5,186 nt of DNA from Thermoplasmata archaeon (GTDB lineage: Archaea; Thermoplasmatota; Thermoplasmata; Thermoplasmatales; Thermoplasmataceae): positions 1-5,186 of the forward strand of contig JAJZOT010000150.1 in the NCBI GenBank assembly GCA_021847855.1, in the 5' to 3' direction. The notes beneath the pieces are model-generated. The model did not search any database, was not told where the DNA came from, and saw only the letters and a program-made list of their open reading frames with translations. The translations under genes and the position numbers were made by a program. Each line of letters begins with the position of its first letter. The stretch's first letter is position 1. Shown in pieces: positions 1 to 5,186 of the stretch.

Positions 1-221
1 CAGAGGAAGATGAGGAGGATGAGGAAATGGAGGATCAGGAAAGTGATACCTATGATGTGGAAGTTGAAAGCATTTATGATGAAAACGATTACGAGGATGA
101 TGATGAAGATGTGCCCACAGATGAGGACGAACTGGAAGAGGATCCACTTCTTCCCGTGGCCATAGATGGACCATTTACCATTGACGAAATCAGGAACATG
201 GTAAAAAAGGGGATAATATAA
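1..221 (+). CDS. C-terminal end of a protein with a long acidic tail (5' truncated)
   Basis: This is the end of a gene that enters from the left edge: the frame is open from base 3 and stops with TAA at 219-221. The ATG at 27 is in frame, but glutamate/aspartate codons continue upstream of it, so it is probably internal. About 72 residues are visible. Roughly 31 of the first 47 are Asp or Glu, with a few Tyr, Val and Ser, which suggests a disordered polyanionic tail. The final 25 or so residues are different: a hydrophobic PLLPVAIDGPF stretch, then a short amphipathic TIDEIRNMVKKGII that could form a helix. Acidic tails are common in proteins that handle nucleic acids or basic partners, but the folded part is off the window and I do not recognise the family. 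No poly-T terminator is obvious after the stop. The gene reads in the same direction as the 373-2075 pair but is separated from it by 151 bases and a promoter. Confidence 0.75.
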   Translation, partial: EEDEEDEEMEDQESDTYDVEVESIYDENDYEDDDEDVPTDEDELEEDPLLPVAIDGPFTIDEIRNMVKKGII

Positions 222-312
222 GCCATACTTGGAAGTCATAAACCACTGCAAAAAACTATCTTATGCGACACAACGGTTGAGAAAATGTTATTGTATCTGT
301 AAAACACAATGG

Positions 313-371
313 ATACTGTTCCAATAAAATGCATTCCAAAAATACATAAATCCATGAGACGTATACAGTAT
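313..371. repeat. 7-bp inverted repeat flanking the TATA-like box
   Basis: ATACTGT at 313-319 is the exact reverse complement of ACAGTAT at 365-371. The arms are 45 bases apart and bracket the putative promoter, with the right arm ending just before the GTG start at 373. The arms could be half-sites for a regulator, but 7-bp arms can arise by chance in A/T-rich DNA. Confidence 0.3.
338..349 (+). promoter_or_regulatory. Archaeal TATA-like promoter, leaderless start for the 373 gene
   Basis: An A/T-rich element (AAAAATACATAA) lies about 29 bases before the GTG start at 373. In archaea, transcription usually starts about 25-30 bases after the TATA box, so the transcript would begin at or next to the start codon. 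The few bases directly before 373 show no Shine-Dalgarno sequence, which fits a leaderless mRNA. The box is an imperfect match to the consensus, so this is a moderate call. Confidence 0.5.
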
Positions 372-372
372 T

Positions 373-1260
373 GTGGAAAGGGAGGAATTCAGGGAAATTC
401 TTTTGCAGTCCCTTGGAGGAATAAGAGGAGGCAAACCGGTCAGGTTAACTCTTGTGAAACCAAGAAATGAACTTCTTCTGAAGAAACTTAAGGAAATGCA
501 GTATATAGATACAAGATCAGTTCCTTTCCAGAGTGGTTACCGGTTCATAGTGAGTTCATTCACCCATGAGCAGTATTCTAAATTCAGGTCCGACTACTGG
601 GACGACATGGATTTTCTCTCGGTTCCATATGATGATTTTACCAGCATAACCCAGATATCCGGAGAACATGGCTTCGAACTTCAGGGTTTTTCTGCAACTG
701 GAAAGGGAAGAATCCATGAGGATTTCCCAAAAGCTGAGGCTGGAATCGCACTGAAAAATCTGAATCATTACCTTTCAATGGGCTATCAGCCATACCTGCT
801 GAAATTCAGGAAGAATGGCGTTTCAATCCAGATCAGGAAGGATTTCAACTTTTTTTTCAGGAGGGTGGACGGAGACTCCATTGACCTGATCTACGACACC
901 GTAAATGGCATACTTTCAAGGAGAGAAAAGTTCTTTGAGGATCTGGTCAAACTCAGCCTCACCACAGACATAAGGGGGAAGCAGGTTGATTTCATTCCCA
1001 CTGACGTTTTCAGAAGAATACCTGGAATTCATGATGATACCATAATTGAGATCGCAAAGTCTGCTTCCGGTACGGTTTCAGTATCAGGTTCCGGAACAGG
1101 ATATGTCATTCATTACTCTGTGGGTGAAAGCGAAAAATCTGAGGGAAAAATTCTGGTGGATCCTGAAAACATAACATTCATCCCTCACTGGAACTCCAGG
1201 ATAGAAAGTGCACTCAAGCTTCTGGAATCATTAAGGCTGGGTGGTGCCGTAACATGGTGA
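373..1260 (+). CDS. Unrecognised 295-residue protein, first gene of a two-gene operon
   Basis: I do not recognise this protein. The start is well constrained: an in-frame TGA lies at 355-357, and GTG at 373 is the only usual start codon before the coding body, with the promoter correctly spaced for a leaderless message. The product looks soluble, with no signal peptide or membrane segment and no cysteine. It has mixed alpha/beta character: a charged N-terminal helix (residues 2-14), a basic stretch around 21-40 (KPVRLTLVKPRNELLLKKLK), an aromatic acidic segment near 74-89, a basic patch around 145-165 (with R155, K156, R163, R164), and a Gly/Ser-rich turn at 233-243. The C-terminus has a helix (about 276-288) and ends LGGAVTW. 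The basic patches would suit binding nucleic acid or an acidic partner, but that is inference. A T8 run at 850-857 encodes Phe160-162 and does not break the frame. The gene overlaps the next by 7 bases, so the two are probably co-translated and may work together. Confidence 0.85.
   Translation: MEREEFREILLQSLGGIRGGKPVRLTLVKPRNELLLKKLKEMQYIDTRSVPFQSGYRFIVSSFTHEQYSKFRSDYWDDMDFLSVPYDDFTSITQISGEHGFELQGFSATGKGRIHEDFPKAEAGIALKNLNHYLSMGYQPYLLKFRKNGVSIQIRKDFNFFFRRVDGDSIDLIYDTVNGILSRREKFFEDLVKLSLTTDIRGKQVDFIPTDVFRRIPGIHDDTIIEIAKSASGTVSVSGSGTGYVIHYSVGESEKSEGKILVDPENITFIPHWNSRIESALKLLESLRLGGAVTW
1239..1246 (+). promoter_or_regulatory. Shine-Dalgarno-like site for the 1254 gene
   Basis: GGGTGGTG lies 7 bases before the ATG at 1254, inside the end of the upstream gene. 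It differs from the archaeal consensus GGAGGT at one position. It supports internal initiation at the overlapping start, in contrast to the leaderless first gene. The GTG at 1257, the next codon, is a possible alternative start. Confidence 0.45.
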
Positions 1261-2075
1261 CCAGGAAGGATATGAGATCCAGAAGGGACGAGTACAGTAA
1301 TTCCCTAACCAGGCAGAGCATCATTTCGACCATATTTTTCAATCTTAAAAGGGGAGAGGAAGGGAAACAGAGAATAATAACGGGCATAGGCGGGGACCGC
1401 AGCAACACGTGGATCTCTTATATGTCTGAAAATGTTTCTTCAAAGCCATATTCCGCCTTTGTCGTCGTTACTGATTCTTCTGATGCAAACCTGGATGCAC
1501 TGGAAGATAAACTCATTGAGGTTGAGAAAAAGTATTCACTGATCAATCCCATAAGAGTAATAGTTGATACATCAGGAAGGACAACCAGATACAATAAGAG
1601 CGACTGGAATGCATATTCATACTCATCAGCGGACAGGATCATAAGACCTGTTGTAACTTATTATGATAACGAGGAACTCATAAATATCATGAATGAAGCA
1701 TCCAGGAAACCGGAATGGAACACCTTTCCTTATCCATATTTTTCGGACGCGAATCCACTGATCAAGTTCCAGATGCTTAACGACAACTTCTTTATCAATG
1801 GAAAATGGAGAATGGAGGATGTGCTGAAGAGATCTCTTCATCTCTGCAGCCTATTTTCTGCGGATACAACCAGGGAACAGATCAGGGTTGATCTTTCATC
1901 AGTTCTCACCACGGCCATAAAATCTGGAACCTTGAGGATCCGGGGAGGTTTTCTTATGATGCCAAAATCGGAAACCGGCTTCACTCAGTCATTTCTCAGG
2001 AAGTACATTGATTATGAAGAAAGGCTGGGAAAGACAACTCTTTTTGATTTTGAATCCCTGAAACTGAATTATTAA
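1254..2075 (+). CDS. Unrecognised 273-residue protein, possible winged-helix C-terminus
   Basis: I do not recognise this protein. It starts with ATG at 1254, seven bases before the end of the preceding gene (ATGGTGA overlap), with a GGTGGT site upstream, so it is the second gene of the same operon. The product looks soluble, with a very basic N-terminus (RKDMRSRRD, residues 4-12) and a single Cys (198). A hydrophobic strand at 67-73 (SAFVVVT), a charged helix at about 78-94 and a second strand at 99-105 (PIRVIVD) form a beta-alpha-beta unit of Rossmann-like character, without a nucleotide-binding glycine loop. A Tyr/Trp/Pro-rich segment covers about 118-165. Residues about 186-236 read as helices followed by a hairpin (TLRIRGGFLMMP), reminiscent of a winged helix and its wing. 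This is only a pattern reading. Function is unknown; partnership with the upstream protein is inferred from the overlap. The gene ends tail-to-tail with the phosphate permease gene. Confidence 0.85.
   Translation: MVTRKDMRSRRDEYSNSLTRQSIISTIFFNLKRGEEGKQRIITGIGGDRSNTWISYMSENVSSKPYSAFVVVTDSSDANLDALEDKLIEVEKKYSLINPIRVIVDTSGRTTRYNKSDWNAYSYSSADRIIRPVVTYYDNEELINIMNEASRKPEWNTFPYPYFSDANPLIKFQMLNDNFFINGKWRMEDVLKRSLHLCSLFSADTTREQIRVDLSSVLTTAIKSGTLRIRGGFLMMPKSETGFTQSFLRKYIDYEERLGKTTLFDFESLKLNY
2072..2075. other. Shared TTAA: overlapping stop codons of convergent genes
   Basis: The + strand gene ends with TAA at 2073-2075 and the - strand permease gene ends with TAA read from 2074 to 2072. The palindrome TTAA therefore serves both stops, and no base separates the two convergent operons. 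Any 3' untranslated regions must run antisense into the opposite coding region. The nearest T-rich stretch on the + strand is inside the end of the left gene (about 2040-2050). Confidence 0.85.
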
Positions 2076-2971
2076 ATTATATATCCTAAAACAAAACCGA
2101 TGAGTGGTGAAATAACCCACATTATCACCACTGTGAGGAAAGGATTTATGTTTATTGCCTTGAACCTGTATGAAAGCCCGGTACCGAAAACGCTGGATGT
2201 CAGGGTCATGGTACTGGGCAGGGGAAGTCCTATAAAAGTTGCTCCCCCCACAAGAATGGAAGAGACAAGCAATGATACGAGTGCATTGCTATACCTCATG
2301 AGATACATCTCCTGCCCAACTCTTTTCAGCACCCCTCTGCTCAGGAGAAAAGATCCTGCCAGGATTCCTATGGACATTGAAAGTAACACGTAAAAGGTAA
2401 AGCCAGCTATGCTTCCTATAAAACCCATGGTGTTTGCTCCAAGCGTGAATGCCGTTGCAAATGATACAACGATCAGGGAGATCTTTACGAAGGAGGCTGT
2501 CTTCCATATGTCCTTAAAATTCTCCCTCACAAGAAGCCTGTTAAGATAAAAAGCAGCAATAATTGAAAGAACCGGTGCAAGCACCCACGTTAAAATTATG
2601 AGATGAAGAAGCCCGACATTTTCATGGAAACCAACCCTGAGAGATATGCCAGCTGAAGCACCAACCAGGGCCATTATGAGGGATAGTGGTGTCCTTGTGA
2701 AAGCGGCAATTCCAAATACTATTGCCGCAATTACAAAAGCCTCCGTTATGAATACATCGTTATTGGGAAGTATCCCTGCTGCAGAACCCCGGAGGCTTTC
2801 TCCCTGAATTATAAGGCCAAGAAAGAAACCCACTGCCCCGATGGATGTTCCCGCAAACCTGGAAACTATTCTTGATCCAACCAGGGTTCCCACTGCAGCA
2901 GAAAGATTGTTCCCGGCAACAAGGGCAGTAAGAATCCCTGCTGTCACTATTACAAGTATCTCAAGGTTCAT
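2072..2971 (-). CDS. PiT-family inorganic phosphate (anion) permease, short form
   Basis: This is an integral membrane permease of 299 residues with about 9-10 hydrophobic segments, assigned to the PiT (PHO4) family of cation-coupled phosphate transporters. The family's internal duplication is visible. The first repeat has GNNLSAAVGTLVGS (20-33) followed by TPLSLIMALVGASAGIS (94-110). The second has LGANTMGFIGSIAG (177-190) followed by GLPLPSTMTLTSSVFGTG (248-265), matching the G-x-P-x-S-T-(T/M) and G-x-G pattern of the family. A charged loop (about 144-158) separates the halves. At 299 residues it is shorter than most members (roughly 330 or more). In both repeats the usual GAND motif appears altered, with Asn or Thr/Leu where Asp is expected, so the coupling ion or anion may differ. 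It starts with ATG directly after the TAG of the DUF47 gene, giving translational coupling. Phosphate is the likeliest substrate; sulfate is possible, since some PiT members carry it. Confidence 0.85.
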   Translation of the reverse strand: MNLEILVIVTAGILTALVAGNNLSAAVGTLVGSRIVSRFAGTSIGAVGFFLGLIIQGESLRGSAAGILPNNDVFITEAFVIAAIVFGIAAFTRTPLSLIMALVGASAGISLRVGFHENVGLLHLIILTWVLAPVLSIIAAFYLNRLLVRENFKDIWKTASFVKISLIVVSFATAFTLGANTMGFIGSIAGFTFYVLLSMSIGILAGSFLLSRGVLKRVGQEMYLMRYSNALVSLLVSSILVGGATFIGLPLPSTMTLTSSVFGTGLSYRFKAININPFLTVVIMWVISPLIGFVLGYII

Positions 2972-3655
2972 CTATTTGGTCACTGAAGTTTCAATGTTCA
3001 TTACAAGATCGGATATATCCTCGCAGTCATCGAGAAGATCATCAATCTTGTGCACAACTCCAATTATGTGGGAGAAGACAAGGAAAGAAATATTATCCGA
3101 ATTTTTGTATACTTCATCGATCAGATCATCCTTCAGTTCGTCCACATCCTCTTCAAGTTTCTCTATATTTTTTCTCTGCTCAGTCATCTGTGCACTCTCT
3201 GCGTTCAGGAAAATAGTTCTTACATGTTCAAGGGAAATCCTGCTTATGTCGAGCATCTTGACAAAAACTGCATAGCCCGACTTAAGCATCTTTGTGGAAT
3301 CATCATCCTTACGGTTGTGATTCTTTCCCATCCTTCTTATCTCCCTGGAGATGTAATAAGATTTATCGAGTATGTCGTCACAGGTTTCAACAAGGTTTGA
3401 CAGATTGTCCATCAGATTGGAGCTGATGGCTCCACTCGTTATATCGTGCTTTATCTCAACAGTGAGTTCATCTGCACTTCTCTCTATGATTCTGACCTCG
3501 TTGTTCAGTGAATCGTAATCCACATGGTCAATCTGCAGCATCTTTTCAAGAATATCTACTGCCTCCTTTGCATAATCAATATATCCAGTCAGCTTGGACA
3601 GTACACTCTTCTCTCCCACCATGAGAAGTTTCTTTAGAAAATTTGCGTTGACCAT
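2972..3655 (-). CDS. DUF47 PhoU-like accessory protein of a PiT permease
   Basis: This is a 227-residue, almost wholly helical cytosolic protein of the DUF47/PhoU-like family (TIGR00153 type), which typically sits beside PiT permeases and is thought to regulate or assist them. Visible family features are the N-terminal FLKKLLMVGEKSVLSKLTGY region, acidic ExxxD-type helices that in PhoU proteins bind metals (RIIERSADELTVEIKHDI, 55-72, and LEEDVDELKDDLIDEVY, 167-183), the NLVETCDDILDKSYYISREI helix (87-106), and the C-terminal HKIDDLLDDCEDISDLV (202-218). The length is normal for the family. The ATG at 3655 is fixed by in-frame stops just upstream and by a TATA box at the spacing of a leaderless transcript. 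The stop TAG abuts the ATG of the permease gene, so the pair is one operon. It has its own promoter although it follows the ABC permease gene by only about 50 bases. Confidence 0.9.
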   Translation of the reverse strand: MVNANFLKKLLMVGEKSVLSKLTGYIDYAKEAVDILEKMLQIDHVDYDSLNNEVRIIERSADELTVEIKHDITSGAISSNLMDNLSNLVETCDDILDKSYYISREIRRMGKNHNRKDDDSTKMLKSGYAVFVKMLDISRISLEHVRTIFLNAESAQMTEQRKNIEKLEEDVDELKDDLIDEVYKNSDNISFLVFSHIIGVVHKIDDLLDDCEDISDLVMNIETSVTK

Positions 3656-3664
3656 TGACAGTCA
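3656..3664. promoter_or_regulatory. Small palindrome TGACAGTCA at the predicted transcription start
   Basis: TGAC-A-GTCA is a 4-bp-arm palindrome directly upstream of the DUF47 start codon, overlapping the expected transcription start. It could be an operator, but short palindromes are frequent. Confidence 0.2.
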
Positions 3665-3670
3665 TTACCA

Positions 3671-3700
3671 TCACATATTTATAAAATTCATTTACTGTGA
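3671..3700. repeat. TCACA/TGTGA inverted repeat around the TATA box
   Basis: TCACA at 3671-3675 and TGTGA at 3696-3700 are perfect reverse complements that bracket the TATA box with a 20-base spacer. The placement would suit a regulator that blocks or aids TBP/TFB binding, for example in response to phosphate. The arms are only 5 bp, so this is tentative. Confidence 0.3.
3676..3685 (-). promoter_or_regulatory. TATA box of the DUF47-PiT operon (leaderless)
   Basis: On the - strand TTTATAAATA is a strong archaeal TATA box. Its centre is about 26 bases from the A of the ATG at 3655, so transcription should begin at or within a base or two of the start codon, and no Shine-Dalgarno sequence is present. 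The box lies in the 51-base gap after the ABC permease stop, so the phosphate pair can be transcribed independently of the ABC gene. Confidence 0.7.
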
Positions 3701-3706
3701 ATTATC

Positions 3707-5186
3707 TCATACAGGAACCTCCTGAAAAGTTCTCTGCCTGAAGAAATAAGTTATCGCTGAAATGGGAATCACTATGAGCAATATTATAAATGCGGCTGCG
3801 GAACCTGCATGTAGCTCACCTGTTGTTATAAGGCCGAAGGATGACAGTGAGAGAGTAAACCAGTTTTGTGGGGCAAGAAATAGTGTGGAACCGTAATCTA
3901 TTGCAGATCTTACTGTTACAAAAAGGAAACCTTCAAGTATTCCTGGCAGAACAAGTGGGAAAAGAATCTTAGTAAATACCTCATAACTCTTCTTACCCAT
4001 TATCCTGGCAGCCTCAAGCAGACTGTTGGACAGTGAGTCAAAAGAGATGGAGATGGAGTTGCTTGCATATCCAAGCCTTCCCGTTGTGTATCCAAATATC
4101 ATCATCAGAGGAACCCTGTTTATCAGGAAACCTGTTATGTTATTGTTGTAAAGTGACAGGAAACTGATTCCGATAATTATGTTTGACATTGCAAATGCCA
4201 ACATTATGATGAAATTGAGTACTCTCCTGAACCTGTTTCCAGAAATCTTTGAGTTGTATGATATCAGTACCGAAATAACTACGGCTAAAATTCCAGCAAG
4301 TATGGTTGTTATTATGGTTGACCACACGGAAAAAGGATAGAGACTCAAAGCAGTCGAAAAACTTGTTGTATTTGCGTTGTTTGGAAAAATTGTAAGAATC
4401 CATCTTGTTGAAAATCCACTGAGTGTAATTATGATAATTTCAACAATTGGAAGAACACTGATAATTGATGAATACACTATCAGAACAACCTTCAGCGACC
4501 TTTTCTTTATAAGTTTCTGATGAAATCCCTTCCCCTGTATTGTTGCATACCTGTTCCTGGATATATAGGTCTGAAGCACTATTGCGACAAAATTAATTAT
4601 AAACAGTACAAACAGCATGGATGTTGCGAGTCTCCAGTTAAAATATGAAAACAGCTGAGTATATGCCGCGGAACTTAAGACCTGGAAAGACGGAGGTGCA
4701 AGAAGAAGAGGGACAGATAGGGACCCTGTTGTAAGCAGGAAAACAATGACTGTTCCAGAAACAACTCCTGGGGTCAGGAGAGGTAGTGAAACACCAAAAA
4801 AAGTCTTGATCCTGGAATTTCCATTGGCAATGGAAGCTTCGACCATTCTGTAATCAAGATTGTTGAAGGACAATGTAAGATAGTTTACCATGAAAGGAAT
4901 CATTGCAATGGTCATGACAACTACCAGACCATAGAAAGAGTATATCTGGTTCAGGGCACCTCCAGAAATGCTATCCATTATGATAAAGACATAGGATATT
5001 ATAAAACCCGGGATGGCTAAACTTATCATAAGTATGGTTCTTATGATCAACTTTGCCCTGGTCTCAACCCTGCTGAAAAGGATTGCAATAGGTAGCGAAA
5101 GGATGAATGAAAGGGCCACCACTGACAGGCTCATTTCAATAGTATCTATTATGTCCTTCCTGTAAAAGCGGTTATGGAATACGGTC
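3707..5186 (-). CDS. Fused two-domain ABC transporter permease (5' truncated), Fe3+/thiamine/phosphonate type
   Basis: This is the membrane subunit of a binding-protein-dependent ABC importer, with two permease domains fused in one chain as in the FbpB/ThiP/PhnV-like families. Residues are numbered from the Met at 5134. Each domain has the EAA loop that contacts the ATPase: the first has E99-A100-S101, G105, L117-P118 and T121-P122-G123; the second has E374-A375-A376, G380, L396-P397-G398. Hydrophobic segments lie at about 3-20, 31-53, 67-89, 125-148 and 168-189 (domain 1), and 216-238, 270-292, 306-328, 342-360, 398-420 and 445-464 (domain 2). The frame stays open to the window edge. The 17 residues before that Met end with YRKDIIDTIE, which resembles the normal lead-in to the first conserved permease helix (compare 'NSL' in relatives), so the true start lies outside. 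The stop is TGA at 3707-3709. The substrate cannot be fixed from the sequence: Fe3+ is the common annotation, while phosphonate is conceivable given the phosphate genes downstream. The binding protein and ATPase are not in view and may lie to the right. Confidence 0.88.
   Translation of the reverse strand, partial: TVFHNRFYRKDIIDTIEMSLSVVALSFILSLPIAILFSRVETRAKLIIRTILMISLAIPGFIISYVFIIMDSISGGALNQIYSFYGLVVVMTIAMIPFMVNYLTLSFNNLDYRMVEASIANGNSRIKTFFGVSLPLLTPGVVSGTVIVFLLTTGSLSVPLLLAPPSFQVLSSAAYTQLFSYFNWRLATSMLFVLFIINFVAIVLQTYISRNRYATIQGKGFHQKLIKKRSLKVVLIVYSSIISVLPIVEIIIITLSGFSTRWILTIFPNNANTTSFSTALSLYPFSVWSTIITTILAGILAVVISVLISYNSKISGNRFRRVLNFIIMLAFAMSNIIIGISFLSLYNNNITGFLINRVPLMMIFGYTTGRLGYASNSISISFDSLSNSLLEAARIMGKKSYEVFTKILFPLVLPGILEGFLFVTVRSAIDYGSTLFLAPQNWFTLSLSSFGLITTGELHAGSAAAFIILLIVIPISAITYFFRQRTFQEVPV

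Noticed and set aside
27..221. Stand-alone 64-residue acidic protein starting at the ATG at 27
   Set aside because: The frame is open upstream to the window edge with the same acidic composition, so this is more likely the tail of a longer protein.
222..372. tRNA, small RNA or small gene in the largest gap
   Set aside because: I see no cloverleaf, no stable hairpin and no credible short reading frame; the gap is explained by the promoter.
556..768. Open frame on the - strand inside the 373 gene
   Set aside because: It lies fully antisense to a better-supported gene, has no promoter or ribosome site, and its translation lacks protein-like features.
850..857. T8 run as a frameshift site or transcription terminator within the 373 gene
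   Set aside because: The frame is continuous on both sides and simply encodes three Phe residues. A T-run can act as an archaeal terminator, but nothing else supports termination inside this gene.
1214..1841. Three - strand open frames (1214-1408, 1418-1642, 1626-1841) opposite the 1254 gene
   Set aside because: They are short, antisense to a coherent gene that is joined to its neighbour by an overlap, and unlike any known protein.
2100..2507. Open frames on both strands within the PiT gene (2100-2393 + and 2289-2507 -)
   Set aside because: The PiT reading frame has recognisable family motifs throughout this interval; the others are out-of-frame shadows.
2841..3400. Two + strand open frames (2841-3275 and 3050-3400) opposite the DUF47 gene and the start of the PiT gene
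   Set aside because: They are Ser/Ile-rich or irregular translations antisense to the well-supported DUF47-PiT pair.
4140..4403. Second - strand open frame inside the ABC permease gene
   Set aside because: It is out of frame with the permease, whose membrane segments and EAA loop run on through and beyond this interval.
1..5186. CRISPR array, insertion sequence or attachment site
   Set aside because: No regularly spaced repeats, transposase-like frames or terminal inverted repeats with target duplications were seen.

Overview
The window looks like a piece of an archaeal chromosome, most likely from the Thermoplasmata (Thermoplasmatales-type acidophiles). The signs are: TATA-like boxes about 26-29 bases before the start codons of two operon-leading genes with no Shine-Dalgarno motif (leaderless mRNAs); heavy use of AGG for arginine and ATA for isoleucine; moderate GC; very few cysteines; and tightly packed genes. 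The lineage is an inference from these traits and not from a marker gene.

Left half, + strand. Positions 1-221 are the 3' end of a gene whose product ends in a very acidic low-complexity tail capped by a short ordinary segment. After a 151-base gap with a promoter comes a two-gene operon (373-1260 and 1254-2075, overlapping by 7 bases) encoding two proteins of 295 and 273 residues that I do not recognise. The second has a plausible beta-alpha-beta segment and a possible C-terminal winged helix, but no function can be assigned.

Right half, - strand. Reading from the right edge, there is first a 5'-truncated fused two-domain ABC permease of the Fe3+/thiamine/phosphonate type (3707 to beyond 5186). 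Then, behind its own promoter, comes a classic low-affinity anion-uptake pair: a DUF47 PhoU-like accessory protein (2972-3655) immediately followed by a short PiT-family phosphate permease (2072-2971). The stop codon of the first and start codon of the second abut (TAGATG). The PiT signature motifs are atypical, with the usual aspartate apparently replaced in both repeats.

The two halves meet tail-to-tail. The + strand operon and the phosphate operon share the four bases TTAA (2072-2075), so their stop codons overlap. No rRNA, tRNA, mobile element or CRISPR array is visible, and no gene-free stretch exceeds 151 bases. The least explained content is the unrecognised gene pair with the acidic-tailed protein upstream; I see no direct evidence that it forms a new system.
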